A DNA stretch of 64,000 nucleotides from Neodontobutis hainanensis (taxonomy: Eukaryota > Chordata > Actinopteri > Gobiiformes > Odontobutidae), in assembly GCA_024349245.1 (NCBI GenBank), contig JALDNG010000004.1, forward strand, positions 4,936,001 through 5,000,000, written 5' to 3'. Within the stretch, counting starts at the first letter, position 1; every line of letters starts with the position of its first letter. The notes beneath the pieces were generated by a model. It was not told the origin of the DNA, did not search any database, and worked only from the letters and a program-made list of their open reading frames with translations. The position numbers were made by a program, and so were the translations under genes. Below, piece after piece: positions 11,801 to 24,441 of the stretch.

Positions 11801-12694
11801 ATGAGCGCAACTGAATTTCTAAGTGTTGTAATTTTCACATTGATAAGACTCTTTATCACTTTCTGTCTTCTCGTCATTGTGTTAGCAGCGGCTCACCTCT
11901 TGTTGCCGTTCGTTGCGAGTCATTTGTATGAATTACCATTGATGCGCAGGAGTGGCGAGCAGACATTGGCATGGGGACGGAGAAGACGAGGCCTTGAGCG
12001 AGGCAAATGCCCTCATCCATCATCCCAATATAGAGCCCTCAGTGGAGCGCAGCCATTGTCTGCACCAGGCAAATGCCCAGCAGTAGCAGATGGAGGGAGG
12101 GAGAGAGGAGAGAACGAGAGGGGGGGCTCTGCTCATTTGTTTTCTGCTCCCTGTTTATCTGAATATGTGTTTTTTGAAGTTGATTAAATCTCTACCACCT
12201 GTGGTTTTCACTTGTTTGAAGCCAGTAATTGCACATAATGTGTTGCTGTGCTCATTGTCAGACCCGCAGAGATTTAGCTTGTCTGTTTTGTTAAGTGCTA
12301 GTAACTGTAAAAATCTATTTGAGGTGTAGATGAAGGAAAGTTAGTCAACTTATATAAAAGTGCCATTATAATGTAGTCTTTAATGTGGAATATAAAATCA
12401 TTTAATTTACTCCCTTTTGAGTTAATTATTGGAAAACTAATGTTGGATTAATATTAGTGAAGTAAAACTTTAAATCAAATTTATGTACCCTACTTAAATT
12501 AACCTTTCCTAAAGCAGTCACTTGTGAATTAACCAAGTATTATTCCATATTAACAATTGGAAAAAGTTCCATGTTACTATTTTATTATTACAGTTTAATA
12601 TATATTTTCTTTCCCTCAATTGAAAACATGCAATGGAATAACTTTAACTAACTTCCTGCCTCTTGTTTAATAGGTAGCCTATCTCAGACTGTGA
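1851..12694 (+). CDS. ube3d: ube3d, HECT-like E3 ubiquitin ligase UBE3D (ten coding exons)
   Basis: UBE3D (UBE2CBP, H10BH) binds the E2 UbcH10 and carries a HECT-like domain. Coding exons: 1851-1936, 2667-2872, 2997-3087, 3655-3877, 4329-4401, 4509-4587, 4990-5098, 5446-5615, 7568-7706, 12674-12694. All phases agree and the joined frame is 398 codons plus TGA, against about 389 residues in human. Family signatures are RVFLEL near the N-terminus, WCCHPDPFANK in exon 4, LWLLNSDS at the exon 7/8 join and a C-terminus VAYLRL like human VAFLKM. The exon 6 donor is either GC (4588) or GT (4567). The ATG at 1866 has a better context than 1851. Head-to-head with dop1a, and tail-to-tail with tpbg 11.7 kb away. 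Confidence 0.93.
2997..4401 (+). CDS. ube3d: ube3d exons 3-5, cysteine/histidine-rich part
   Basis: Exons 2997-3087, 3655-3877 and 4329-4401 encode about residues 98-226. Visible pairs are C114-x2-C117 (YCFHCQAC), C149-C150-H151 (WCCHPDPF) and C213-x2-C216 (CKSC). This spacing suggests metal binding; that is my inference. The motifs match the most conserved part of UBE3D. Donors are GTGAGG, GTACAG and GTAAAA, and all three acceptors end in CAG. Confidence 0.9.
4509..7706 (+). CDS. ube3d: ube3d exons 6-9, C-terminal half
   Basis: Exons 4509-4587 (or 4509-4566), 4990-5098, 5446-5615 and 7568-7706 encode about residues 227-392. They include SLFLERIVADRLLELSNTFS, LWLLNSDS and ILTRWEVNSIGHPLVLPL, all recognisable against human UBE3D. 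Intron 6 (4588-4989) carries a SINE. Intron 8 (5616-7567, about 2 kb) holds no recognisable feature. Confidence 0.88.
4730..4913 (-). mobile_element. tRNA-derived SINE with 12-bp target-site duplication
   Basis: The body is flanked by perfect direct repeats CAGGTTTGAATC at 4718-4729 and 4914-4925. Read on the minus strand it starts with a tRNA-like head. An A-box TAGCCTAGTCGG (4902-4891) matches the Pol III consensus, and a degenerate B-box ATTTCGAGTCT lies at 4861-4851. It ends in an A-rich tail (4730-4747). It sits in ube3d intron 6, 140 bp after the unusual donor. A full-length SINE insertion is well supported; I cannot name the family. Confidence 0.85.
7707..12673 (+). other. ube3d: ube3d intron 9 (about 5 kb)
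   Basis: This is the long last intron. It has no credible exon or RNA gene; the ORFs are short and lack vertebrate protein similarity that I recognise. It contains a teleost interspersed repeat (about 11180-11475), a (GTT)n run near 11742-11759 and TTTA runs near 9300. Confidence 0.7.
11180..11475 (+). repeat. teleost interspersed repeat, class unresolved
   Basis: The segment contains phrases I know as recurring in teleost genomes: AAAGTGCTTTACATTATG, CAATCACACATTCATACAGC, a 'wTTAAGTGTCTCTCCCAAGGA' block and a closing CTCTACCACTGTGCC. Its edges and target duplication could not be fixed by eye. Confidence 0.6.
12674..12694 (+). CDS. ube3d: ube3d terminal exon, 21 coding nt including stop
   Basis: After 5 kb of noncoding sequence, a good polypyrimidine tract and acceptor (TTGTTTAATAG) precede GTA GCC TAT CTC AGA CTG TGA. 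In the phase left by exon 9 this reads V-A-Y-L-R-L-stop, matching the conserved UBE3D C-terminus (V-A-F-L-K-M in human). The 3' UTR follows; the first plausible poly(A) signal is ATTAAA at 13000-13005. Confidence 0.82.
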   Translation, partial: VAYLRL

Positions 12695-13499
12695 GAAGAA
12701 GAAACCAGTATTAACCAGACGGACAAACAGATGGAAATGTGTGCAGTATGGATAAGGTGATGTGACGGAGACCTCCGGGAAATGAAACAAGAGGAGCCTG
12801 ATTAGCTTTGCTAAGTGCAGTTCCTGGTTGGGAGTGTTTTAATCTACAGCCTCATGTTTCAGTCTGGTTTCTGCTAACTATGATCTTTTATATCCAGTCA
12901 ATTAGTTGTCTTTACCATTCCCTAACATAAGACAATGTCCATGTTACATTTCACTATTTTCCCCAAACATGTGTAATACTGTATTTTTATACCACACACA
13001 TTAAACACTGTATTGGTAAAAGTTTTCCTCTCTTTTTTGGACCAGCCGTAGACGACTGCTGCTAGGAGATTGTTCTTGAGTTTGCTTTTGGTAAATCTTA
13101 TTGCAATGGAAGCTGAGCCTCAGGGAACAGCAGTGCCTACTCCACTTGAGCGTAATTACAGCTTGTAGAGTTAGGTGTTTTTTGTCTTGCTCTGGATCTA
13201 TTTGTGAGTTTGTGACAAACACTGATGGTATTTATGTATCGCAGTAAAAGCAGAGAACATTACAGGAAGGGCACAGTTAAATATTTTAGGACATTGTAGT
13301 TAGAGCATGTTTTACTTCAACAATGACCAACACACTTTTAACACGGCTCATGAGCGCAGCATCATTTATATGGCATAATCTCCCATAATTATTACCCAAA
13401 CTTAAACTAAGTGTTCAGCATATATATATTTTGCGTCTGTGTAAATTCCTGGATCTGTTAAATGCTAACGCTGCAAGTAACAATTACTTTTAAAAATAC

Positions 13500-13960
13500 A
13501 AAGGGGTATTGTGCTCACTGAGGCGGCAAAGCTGGCTGAGTGAATTGGCTAATTAAATACAACGCCAAACCATCAAGGGGTTCCCATTTCCTTTCTGCCC
13601 TTTCCAGGCAAGTGCAAATGAAGTAGTCTCTAAATATCCCGATTGTTTCAAGGCCCGCTGAGCAGAAGGAGCTACTCCACTTTACTGGCCGCCACAGCTG
13701 TTTTGAACACACCGACAGAAGTGTTCACCCACAAACCCCGAGGAATTGCGAGAGCTCTTTGTCATTCTCTCCTTGATGATAGACAGTGGAAGTGTCAAAT
13801 TAAAAGTTTGGGGCCAGAGGTCTGTTGACACTCCGCAGCTAATTAGCCTTTTCAGACAAGTTATCTCATGAAAAATATCACTATCAGTACAAAGGTCTAG
13901 TCTACATCCAGCCACAGTAATTAGTAGTTGGCTTGGGGGACAGTGTTTTTGCTTGTTTGT
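13500..13960. promoter_or_regulatory. possible conserved noncoding element
   Basis: This stretch of mixed-complexity, non-repetitive sequence has several homeodomain-type cores (GCTAATTAAAT near 13547, GCTAATTAG near 13838, GTAATTAG near 13917) and no ORF. It resembles developmental enhancer sequence. The call is visual only and needs alignment. Confidence 0.22.
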
Positions 13961-16900
13961 GTGCTGCATGTGCTAGAAAAAAAGAGTTTTTATTAGCAGA
14001 TGAAATAAATAGGAACTGATTCAGGCTAGACAAATAAATGATGTTGGCAATTAACACATGTGCTTTGTGTGAAGGATATAAAAGCCCGTGAAAGTGGGAG
14101 AGAATGTCTTTCTTTCTACTTCAATTGAAAGTACTTTTTATGTTCCACCTTGCCACTATCTCCAGCCACCACATCTCCCTCACTAGAGATAATAGTCCAT
14201 CCCACCGCCTGGTGATGGCGCACATATGGAGTGATCAAGTCTACCACAGACATAGAATACATTTCAAATTGGATTTTCCAGCCCTTTGCCTTTGCTAATG
14301 TCTTTGATATTATTTTCGGATTAAGTGAAACAGCGATGTGTGAGATTACGCCGCGGCCACAGAGGAAAGAAAGGGAAGCTTTTGGGAGAGGTCAGCCTAT
14401 AAAGCTTGTCTCATCTCTCAGAGGAAATGAGGCATTAGATTGAGTTCCCGTTTTAGTCACCCAATCCTAATAGGTCATCTATTCTCACAATCTTTGGAAG
14501 AAAGAGGGATCACAAAGTGTTTGCTCTAGCTTTCTCATGCACTTGAAAGCAACAAAATAAAGACAAACACACTATACAATGATATAGGTAGGATTACATT
14601 CATATTTTTAAGTTCTTTTGACGTCTCTAAATTCTAGTCTACATTCAAATGAAGATAGGAGACGATATTTGGACTGGTTTTCATCAACGTTGGTACAGAT
14701 CAAATGCAACAATCTTTTTCAAACAAAATGAATTCTTTCTAATTCTTCTTTCTTAGTTAGAGAGACAGTATACATAAACTGTGACCCATGGTAGAACTGT
14801 GTGCTCTGTTGTTACAGTCATCTCATTACACAGAACTTAGCCTTTAGCCTGAAGCACTTCTTTTGTGCACTGTGTACACTGAGTTACTATAGCTGGTAGC
14901 ACATGTGGTTGAATAATCTTGTTACTTCTGGCAAGGGTATTGTATTTTGTAACCATTGTCTCTCCGAGAAATTGTGCAAAAATGACTGCAGTGACTGAAG
15001 GTTGAGCAACACAGTCCATCAAAACAGCTTCTACATTTTGGATTTGATTCAATAAGAGGAATCTATGTGAGGAATCTATATAAGAGGAAAATATGTCTAT
15101 GTTTTGTATTTATATATTCTTGTTACTGTCCACAAGCATTATCTGTTGCACACACCTTCTCTCTATAACAAGGTCTCTGGGGCTTATTAGTTTGTCCAAT
15201 GGTATATCTCTTGCTCCAGTTCAAGTTCAGTGTCAGTGACAAGCTCGGAGCAAACATGGGCGAAGCCACAAGACAACATAGGCCATGTTGTCACATGCAC
15301 TGATGGACAAAGCCATATGGCATGCCAGCAACATATGAAATGCTTGTGACAAGGCAGCGACAGGCAGGAAAGTGCTTGTGGCTAGTCCAATATGAAAACA
15401 CAGCATGTTACAGAAACTTGTCACATTAGCAGTATTAGTCTTGTTTAGGTTGCAGAATACACTTCAGTGTTTGATTTTCACTCATGATCTCAGCTGTAAC
15501 TTGGGGAAGGGGGGAGAAAATACCGGTAGTTGTGCAGACAGAGTGAGTTGAAAGCCGTGGAGTGACATACAGGAGACATTTTGAGCTGACAGCTGACAGA
15601 GGAGATGGAAAGCCTGTTGGAAGTGGAGCGTTAGGATGCTGTCCCTGGTGCCTCTGCAGCCTGATATCCCTCCAGACCGAAGGGAGATGAATCAGGAGCT
15701 GTTTCAGGGAGGGCTATGCATCAGCTGTAATCTTCTGTGTGCAATACATAGAGTTGTAGACCTGGAGTGTGGGCTCTAAACTGTCAATACTTCGACAGTC
15801 AGTGGACACATTGTAAATTAATAATAACTGAGTAAATTCAAGGGCCAATATTGATCGATTTTTTTTGGTGTTTTGTAATTTTAACATTTAGTACATAACA
15901 CCTCAACAGGAAAAAAACATTCCTCTTTAACATTGGTTCCATATTACATTTTTAAAAGAAGCCTGAAACTATTAAATAATCCCACAAGTCTCTGCAATAA
16001 ATCGTAAAACTATTTTTAACTCTTATGGGTCCCTTCATTTATTGCTCCACTTGAGTCCCACAGACACAAGGGAAAAAAAAGATAAAGATTTTAGGATTGC
16101 CATAGAAATTATGTGTCAACATATTTTTCCATTTTTTATGAATGTCATTAACTTTGAATGAATGTCCTCAACACAGATAATACATATTTTCTAACCCCTT
16201 AAATGCCAGGTTTAGCAAATAGTCTCTTTCTTAGCATTCTGATGCAAACACAATTTTATAAATACTTTTTAGGTTCTTATCCATATTTGGGACTGTCAAA
16301 ACACATACATTTTGATTATATATTTTTTTTAATAAATTGGTCTACCTGGGTCCCTAGAACAAAAAAATGTGTTAAATAGTGGAAACAAGAAGGAATTTCA
16401 ACCCCAGGAAAAAACAATTAAAAGGCCTGTTTTGGCCTTGTCCTTAACTTTTCTGTGTGTTCTAAGGCTAAGTCTATTGGACAAATGTTAAACTTGTGGT
16501 TCCAGTACAATTTAAATGAAGATCTTTTAATTATTTAAAAGAACTGGTGATTCATCTGCGTCCTTTATATGAGCTAGCAGGTATGGACTGTATTACTGCT
16601 TCTCCAGGAAGGAACTGAATGAAGGATAGATAGAATGGGGAACAGGAAGCGACAGAATGATGGAAACATTAATGACAGGCCAATCTGTCAACACTCACAG
16701 TCACGACAAATGGCCCAATCTGTGCATGTCACCACAACGGGCCTCATGGGTGTATTCTTAGCAGCAACATCGTGGACCTCAGAAAGGGGAAGTGAACATA
16801 TGGATAGGTGCTGTGTGCATAAAACAAATGCCACACTGTTAGGAGTTGTGTGTTTACAGTGAGAAACAAGTGCAATTTCCTTTCTCTGTAAAAATCCAAA

Positions 16901-19900
16901 TTGGAACGTCCATCTTTCCAACAAAGCAACACAAAAATACTGTTGCCAGAGAGAGAAAAGACAATGGGGCCATAAATTGCCCTGCACATTTCTCTGCTGT
17001 TTCCCTCTCTCTTTCTTCAGGAGTTTCAGCTGATTGTAGCCCTGGGATAAAGAAGCCTTTGTTGGTGTAGCAGACTTGACCCAGAGCAGCCTACAGCAGC
17101 ACATCCTTCACATGATAAACCTAAGAAAAGAGGGAACCTGGAACCAAAGCAAACTGTAATAGGCAGAGACATATTCCCACTGGCCAGCCAGGACAGCTTC
17201 CATTGTCTCCGTCTGCATTCATGCCAGTTTGTGTGTTAGCCATTGCCTCTTGCCAAAGCCAGGCCTTTAGTCTGTTCCAGAGAATTTCCATGAATCTATC
17301 TTTAGATACATCACCAGTTTTCTGAATGGTTCCAGGACTGAGCACATTATGAGTCTCTGGGGCATCAATGTTTCGAGATATGAGAGTGCCATTTCCTGGA
17401 GCGGCTCCTGGATTATAGTTTTCTCCTCGGCAGCTTGTTCTATCAGACAGTAGTCGTTATTCTGAGAAAGGTTTATCGCCGAAACAGAACAAAGACAGGT
17501 GCTATGTCACAGGCGACAGGTGGAAGCAGGGAAGTTATGGGTTTTATCACATCCACTTTACTGTCAAAGTTACTTATTCATTTTTCAAAGGTAGAATATT
17601 ATATCTTGAAATATTCTGTAATTCAGCAATGTCATCCTTAATGTGGCCTCAGTGAATCAAAGTGCAATCTTCAGTTTTGCACAAGGTGACAGCATCTTAC
17701 TTTGGTAATTTGTATCTATCACAAGTAGTACTATAAAATAGATGTTGGACAAGCTTTTGGACTAAATTTTTATTTGTGGCCACAATAACATTCAAGTCCC
17801 AGCCTGTATTTTTAAAAACAAGACTGATATTACCAGATTTCTAACATGTACTGTATGGTGCTTCTATCTAAAGCAGAACCCAGAGTTTACTTTGCCTCCA
17901 GCTGGCAACAATGTGAGCGGACTATTCTAGCTTCTGTAACCAAGTTAAGAACTGATACACAGCATATTTCTAAAGTCGACATATATTGTACTTCTCTGTT
18001 CTGTGCTGTACACTACACAGAATCATACTCACAACACGGAGTGTTTAATGTGGTTTGTGTCGGGAACTGAGGAGCTGCCTTCATGTCGTTACTTGCAGGA
18101 ACCATTCAGTCAAGAGATCTGATGTGTTTGTAATTACTGCACTGTAGTTTTCACTGTCAGTCTCGTCAAGGTTTAGCTTTTATTCACTCTTTTGTGCTTG
18201 CAGCAGAAATCAGTCCATATGTTAGGTTTTTATTATATTTTAAACTAAAGACAGTGGTAAATTACTTTTCCCTCTACCAGCCCCAGAATCATAATTTGGC
18301 TTTGACTAGAATGTCTTGATGTCTGTCTGATGCACTGCCATAAAATTTGGCACTGAGTTTCCCTGTCTCGTCCAAAAATAGCTTCATCTCATCATAAGAT
18401 TGGATGATCGACTGTGTAGACATTCAGGGCTCCAAGATAATGACAGAATCCACTGAGTGATTCATTGTCTTTGTTCTGATGCCATTGTAGCTGACTTGTA
18501 TGTTTTTGGTAAAATGTCTACTTTCCCTCCTGACTTTTTCCACTGATTGTGTTTCTTAGTACTTTTCCAATCTTTTCATACCTCTTTGGTGTACAATGGA
18601 TGAATTAATTTTGAATAATCATTATATTGTATTGGAGTTGAAAACAGATTACCATTGTTTCATTTGCCTAAAGATTATATTATGAAAAATGCAAACCACT
18701 AAATTTAATCTAACACCAGCCTCTGTTGTGCATTTTATTTCCAGTCTTTAACATAATTTGTGTCCAACCACACAGCCAGCTGTTCTGAAGATGAGCGCCA
18801 CAACACACTTAAGGCCAGCAGCCTGAAATCAACATAATGTGTTCCCCCTCACAGCTCTGTGTTGTTTTCATACCATTAAATGATGCCTCTCAGGGCTGTC
18901 GGCGTCTCACGCAGGATGTCATTACGGCAGCTTCTTTCTCAGATCTTCACAGGTCTGAGCTTGTTATCCACTCGCTCCTTTATTACTTGAACAGTTCCAT
19001 CATCACAGCAGCTGCAGAGATGAGCACTATGCAACTAATATCATTATGCATGTTGTGATTGTGGTTCGCGTTGGAGGAGAGAAACAAACTGGCCAGTGGT
19101 TACATTGATGTGATTACAGTGTATGTGCATGCAGAGCCGATCTGTTGTCATTAACATTTTACACTCTCTTTGTAACGGCAGTGCATGCCCTGTCTCGCTG
19201 TAGCCTTGCCAGTCCGCTTCAGGATCACTTCTGATGAGGGCACCATGCTTGAAAACTCTCCTAATGGCTACAGCGACAGGGCACGGTCTCACTTTTCCAA
19301 CAGCAGCTGTCCGCTTGACTCTCTCATATCACACACATATACATCCCACACAAGCACACACACTCCTGTAGCCACATGCACTGACATCTGTTCTTCACTA
19401 ATTACAACAGAGGCTCTACTTGGTGTCTCTGAGGGGAAAGTAATGGCTAATTTTAAAATGACCAAGGTATATGTACTTAATTATTAACCATTACATGTAA
19501 AATTGAGTGAGGGTATTGTTGTATATTAAATCCATGTTGCACAGTAGACAAACCAGAGGCCAACATAGAAGTCTATTAAGGCACTCTTTTTGGGGTGTAT
19601 ACTCACCTAAAGAATAATGGAGAAAATTAATAAAACACTTAACAAAAGATTTAATAAAACACCAAACAATGTTAAAAGTCACTGACCACTATCTTGTGAG
19701 TGGAGTGAATACTTATTTCCACAAACTTACCTGACTGACACATCTTGTGCTCAACCCAAATAAAGTTCCTCTAAGCCTTTTGGTCAAATGTCAGATCAGG
19801 TTTTTCTGTTTGGTTTTTCTCCAGATTTCAAAAGGACATTCAAGAAAGCTTGGTAGATTAATCCTTTAGAGCTGCTCTTGTTCTATGCTCCAGTGAATTG

Positions 19901-20723
19901 CAAGAATTTCATTTTATTCAAAGAAATTGGATGTCCAAGTCAAAATGCCAAGTGGTGGCACAGAGCTAATAGGAAAGTTTTAAAAGGCTGTTAGCGATGA
20001 GTTATTGTTGAGCAGTGGAATATATGAACTGGCATGGACGAGGCTCTATGTTACAAAAGCTAATTGTGCTTTTATCCATCTCATCTCGGATTGGCCCGTG
20101 TAAAGAGGGGTAACCGGAGAGATCCTAAATGCGCAAAGAATCAACTTGTGGAAGGTTAATAGCAGTGTCGTGAAGTCCTATCTGATAGCTACATATGAAG
20201 CTCGTGTTACACAGCACTTTTAGAATATTGCATTTCATCTGTTGGGAGAGCTGGCTGTCTACGGCTGCATCTGAGGCCTGGTTCATTATTCTCCGGCGCC
20301 CCTGCCAGGCTGCTTTGCTGGCATCGAGGCTTGTCTCATTTCATAGACAGAATAGAAAATGACAAGATGGAGCGCAAAGGGGCGGAACGATAAACTTGAC
20401 AACTGGAAGCCGAGATTGTAACTGGTGAAATGTTAATGTAAGTGTTTCCACGTAGACTGAAGCTCCCTGGAGATTTAGACTTTGGATATAATGCACACAT
20501 ATGGAAGACTAAAGAGGGGAGTCTCCTTTTCTTGACTTTTACACTAACAACACCATCCACCAAATGTATTAAGCCTTAGTTTATTGTCAGGTAAAGTGAA
20601 ACATTTCATCAATATGGCTATTATGAATTTGCATTGGTGCATTGTACATAGTATATTAAATCCATAACAAGCAGGTTTTACATACAAATTTAGTTAATCC
20701 ACACATGGCTTTACACACACTCA

Positions 20724-20800
20724 CACATATATATATACAGTATGTACATACATATATATACACATGTGTATATACTGTATGTATAAACATGTATATATGA
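20724..20800. repeat. AT/CA-rich imperfect palindromic microsatellite
   Basis: Alternating TA and CA units form an imperfect inverted repeat; tatacagtatg on the left is mirrored by the catacagtat complement (atactgtatg) on the right. It could extrude as a hairpin. No function is implied. Confidence 0.6.
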
Positions 20801-23800
20801 TGTTCAAAGGCTAATTATCCCCTACAGATAAAAGAATATCACAAACAATTTTTTCCTTAGCTTCACATTTGCATCTGTAATGTAATTACTTTAACAAATT
20901 GCCCCATTTTGAGCCACATCCTGTTGCTTTTGTGAGTGCACTAGCCCACAGCCCTAAGCCAGTGTGGACTTGAACACTTATTCCACCAACAGATAATGAC
21001 ACATCTTTCATGTTTTGTGGTCCTGTGCGGTTACATTGTTTTTCAAGGCCTTTTAAGCATCCTAATTTGTTGATTTAAAAAAATGTAATAATAATAAAAA
21101 AACAGCATTTAAACAGTGCTCTAAAACCACGTGCCCTTGTGAAAGACTCGCAGGGCGTTGTGATGGCGTTCCTCCTGGCTGTCTCCACTCTGGCTTGCCC
21201 CACTGCTGCGTTTGGCCCCGGTCATTACTCACTGTGACACCCTCCGCTGATCTACATCATATTACCGAGCGTTTAATATCGTTCCCTGCTGACCGCATGG
21301 CCTTGCAGAACAACCACCAAGACGACAGTAAATACATCATCAAGACTGCTTCGTTCAGCAAAGTCTTTACACTTTGTCATTGTTGTAATGTAACAGATTG
21401 ACAGCAGGTCTGATAAAGGTATTGATCATCTTAAAAGTACACTGATGAATTGCATGCACTTTCACAAAACCTTTTCTATTTTACCACCCAAGGCGCTCAA
21501 TACTTGTTATTGTAAAATATGGGTTTATGAAGCATAGCACTGCCTTGAAACATATCAGCAGCATTTTTATTATCCTCAATTACAGGGTCACTGTAGTTTT
21601 TATAAAAGACAAGATCATATTTGGTTTAAGCTACTATTCTATAGAGACTCTACCCAAACTTGAATTTACCATTCTGTAGATAAGAATTCAAACTTACAGT
21701 ATGTGCCATAGTTACACCACATCCCCTCCACTGTTCATTATTCATATTTTTCAAAACAAAGTGTCCACCACAATCACTCATTTTAGCAAGATCTGCCTCA
21801 AGTCAATTGTGCTGTTATCTAAAAGATTTGTATAGTGGCACATGATTCTTATCAGCACATTGAGTGGATTCTAGTAAAGTTGTGGTTATTTAACCCCTCT
21901 TTTGACTCACATGCCTACTGACAAATATTTAATGCCAAATACAGTTTGATTACTTATGCCACTTGAGATTCTTTTAAAAATATATTTTTGATTGAAAATC
22001 CAATTTGTACAGTACATGTGACTCACCTGCATGGTTTTGTACATTTTACACAAAGCTACTTTTATCAGTGTTGTTCAGGAAGTATTTTTTCAGCTTTGGT
22101 GCAAGTCAACAAGTATAATGGAGAGGTCCGAAGCAAGACAGTTGCACTCTCCCTATCCTACTTATCCCCCTTGAATGATTTACTTGAGTTATTATTTTTA
22201 CAGTAGTACATATGAAGGGAAGTCCTAGTTTGACTCAATTACTGTTTGTTCATTTGTGCAGTTCCCAGAAATTTGGCATGGTTTCATTCACAATATTCAG
22301 ATCATAAGGAATATATAAATAAGAAACCCTTCCAAAACATTCAGAGAAACCAGGACAGGGCAGAAAGACAATGACCCTGCCAGAAGCCCCCACATCAACA
22401 AACATTTGCATCCCTGCCGGAACATATAACATGTTTATTGAGCGGTAACAGAACCCATAAGTTTGCAGCATCAATTATCTCCTTTTTTTTAGTGGGCATG
22501 CATCCTGAAAAGTTACATCTAGTATTGCTTCTATTGATTGCAAAAAAAAAACAAAAAACGGGAAGCACATTTTGAACTAATAAAAACCCAAATCCTGTTT
22601 AAAGTTGCACTCACAGAAAACTGCAAATTAGACACTTTTATTCTTATCTCCACCACTAGAAATCCTATTTTGGAATAAACTCTTCCTCATAAGATTTCTG
22701 CAAAGAAGGTGTGAAACTAAAGGTGTGACAACACGTTTGCCAACCTTCAAGAGACAGTGAGCGGCTGCTGTGTTTGTCAAGAGACAGCAGAGAATTAACA
22801 CCAGCCAGAGCACCAGCCCAGACAGATAGTGTTACACATCACCAGCCGAGAGTAGTCAGACACAACCACAGACCAGAGATCAAAATTATACAAGACGGTG
22901 TGGTTAGCTAAATAAAAAAGTTGGGATATAAAAATATATATATAAAAATAAATAAATTATGTTTCTGTCAAACTGAGGGATTTCCTGCACAGGCCATGCT
23001 CTACCTACTCAAATTAAAATATGTCTGCAGGCTGCGTGCTCGGGACTATGAGATGCTTTGTTTGTTTGTGTGTTCAGAAGACTGGAAGACTGGGTAAATT
23101 GCTAAGGTTAATCCCAGGGTCAAGGAGATTCACACTTCAAAGAGAACCACCTATTTAATATTAATTGATAGTGGACAGACAAAAAAATAATCATTGACAG
23201 TAAACACTACTGGAAAAGACATTGTTTCAAAAGGATGCCAGATCCCCATAAAAAAAAATAAAAATATAAAAAAGTCACATAAAAAGCAAAGCTGCTTGAG
23301 CTTATTTCCATAATACCTCGCTGTGCCCTGTGAGAATTCTGGGTTAAGTTTGCCTTAATTTGCATGTGCCACAATATAATAAACATCCTTTTTTTCCAAC
23401 TGTTGGTGCTGGTAGTGTTTATTTAATTGCTTGCATTTATGCTCACTTCTATTAGTAAAGGCAGTTGGATATGAAACCTTCCCACTGGCATCTACTCACA
23501 GACATTATTTTGGGGGATACACAGAGGAGCTGAGGATATTCTTTTATCAAAATCACAGCAAGAAGCAAATTGACCAGGATATGACAGTTTGTTATTCTCA
23601 TCACCTACAGAGATACTTTAAATCGAGACATTTTCCATGCAATTCTGTCATTTTGAATTATTTGCAAAAGCCACTTAAGAATATATACAGTGTTAATGTT
23701 GCAGTCGAGTGTCAAATATGCATGTTTGACACACTATTGAACTCACTGTCAGCTGAACTAAATGCCATATGGTTCAGGTTATTGCTGCCTCAGGACCGAG

Positions 23801-23922
23801 CGAGCCTGCACCTAGAGGGTGTGTGTCTGTGTGTGGCCTCCATCAAAGCCTTCAAATCACATTCCTCTGTCTTTAAGATTAAATGCCCTGAGTCGAGACA
23901 GATTCCAGCAATCCAGAGGCAT

Positions 23923-23928
23923 TTTATT
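23923..23928 (-). terminator. tpbg: candidate tpbg poly(A) signal
   Basis: TTTATT on the plus strand is AATAAA on the tpbg strand, about 515 nt past the stop. Another copy at 24414-24419 lies only 23 nt past the stop and is less likely to be the main site. Confidence 0.35.
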
Positions 23929-24441
23929 TAGCTGATAATCCTTACAGACAAAAAAATAATAAAAAAATAGAGAAATTACATTCACCTACTGAATCCAAAA
24001 CTATGCAATCTTTACTATAATCATACATGAATCACAGAATAAAATCAAACTCATAAACAAGCAGTGTAATGAGATTGATGCAGTGACGAGCAGTACCATA
24101 TATACCTTTTAATTTGTATTAGAGGCATTGTTCTCTGTCCATTATTCTTCGGTAGAGTAAAAAATATATAGCATACTATCAGATCCAACTCCCCAAAAAG
24201 CCTTTAGGTATTATTCACTCTCCATGCAATGTAACTTGGAATAAAAAAAAAATATTTGGAGGTCACAGCTGCCAGGTGCTTTTTCACGACATGCAGCAGT
24301 TCTTGAATGGAGGAGAGTTAATTAGGAAGCGGCCATGGCAGATTGTAAATGTCATTGTCAGGGAAAGGGGAAAGGGGGAGGAAGACTCATGCAAATTGGA
24401 AATAGTATAGTCCTTTATTATCTCACTGGAGTCCCCATCTT

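Larger units (their letters stand above)
12695..24441. other. gene-free spacer between ube3d and tpbg
   Basis: These 11.7 kb lie between two convergent genes. The longest ORF (166 codons, 23431-23931) has no recognisable domain and begins with a non-ATG codon. I see no tRNA or rRNA. The first 300 bp are probably ube3d 3' UTR and the last 0.5 kb tpbg 3' UTR. Some stretches look like constrained noncoding DNA (about 13500-13960). An AT-rich palindromic tract lies at 20724-20800. Confidence 0.6.

Noticed and set aside
15840..16450. AT-rich stretch with phrases reminiscent of a dispersed repeat
   Set aside because: No terminal repeats, target duplication or family phrase could be identified with confidence.
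23431..23931. 166-codon open frame on the plus strand
   Set aside because: It begins with a non-ATG codon, has no recognisable domain or splice context and lies in AT-rich spacer; most likely chance.
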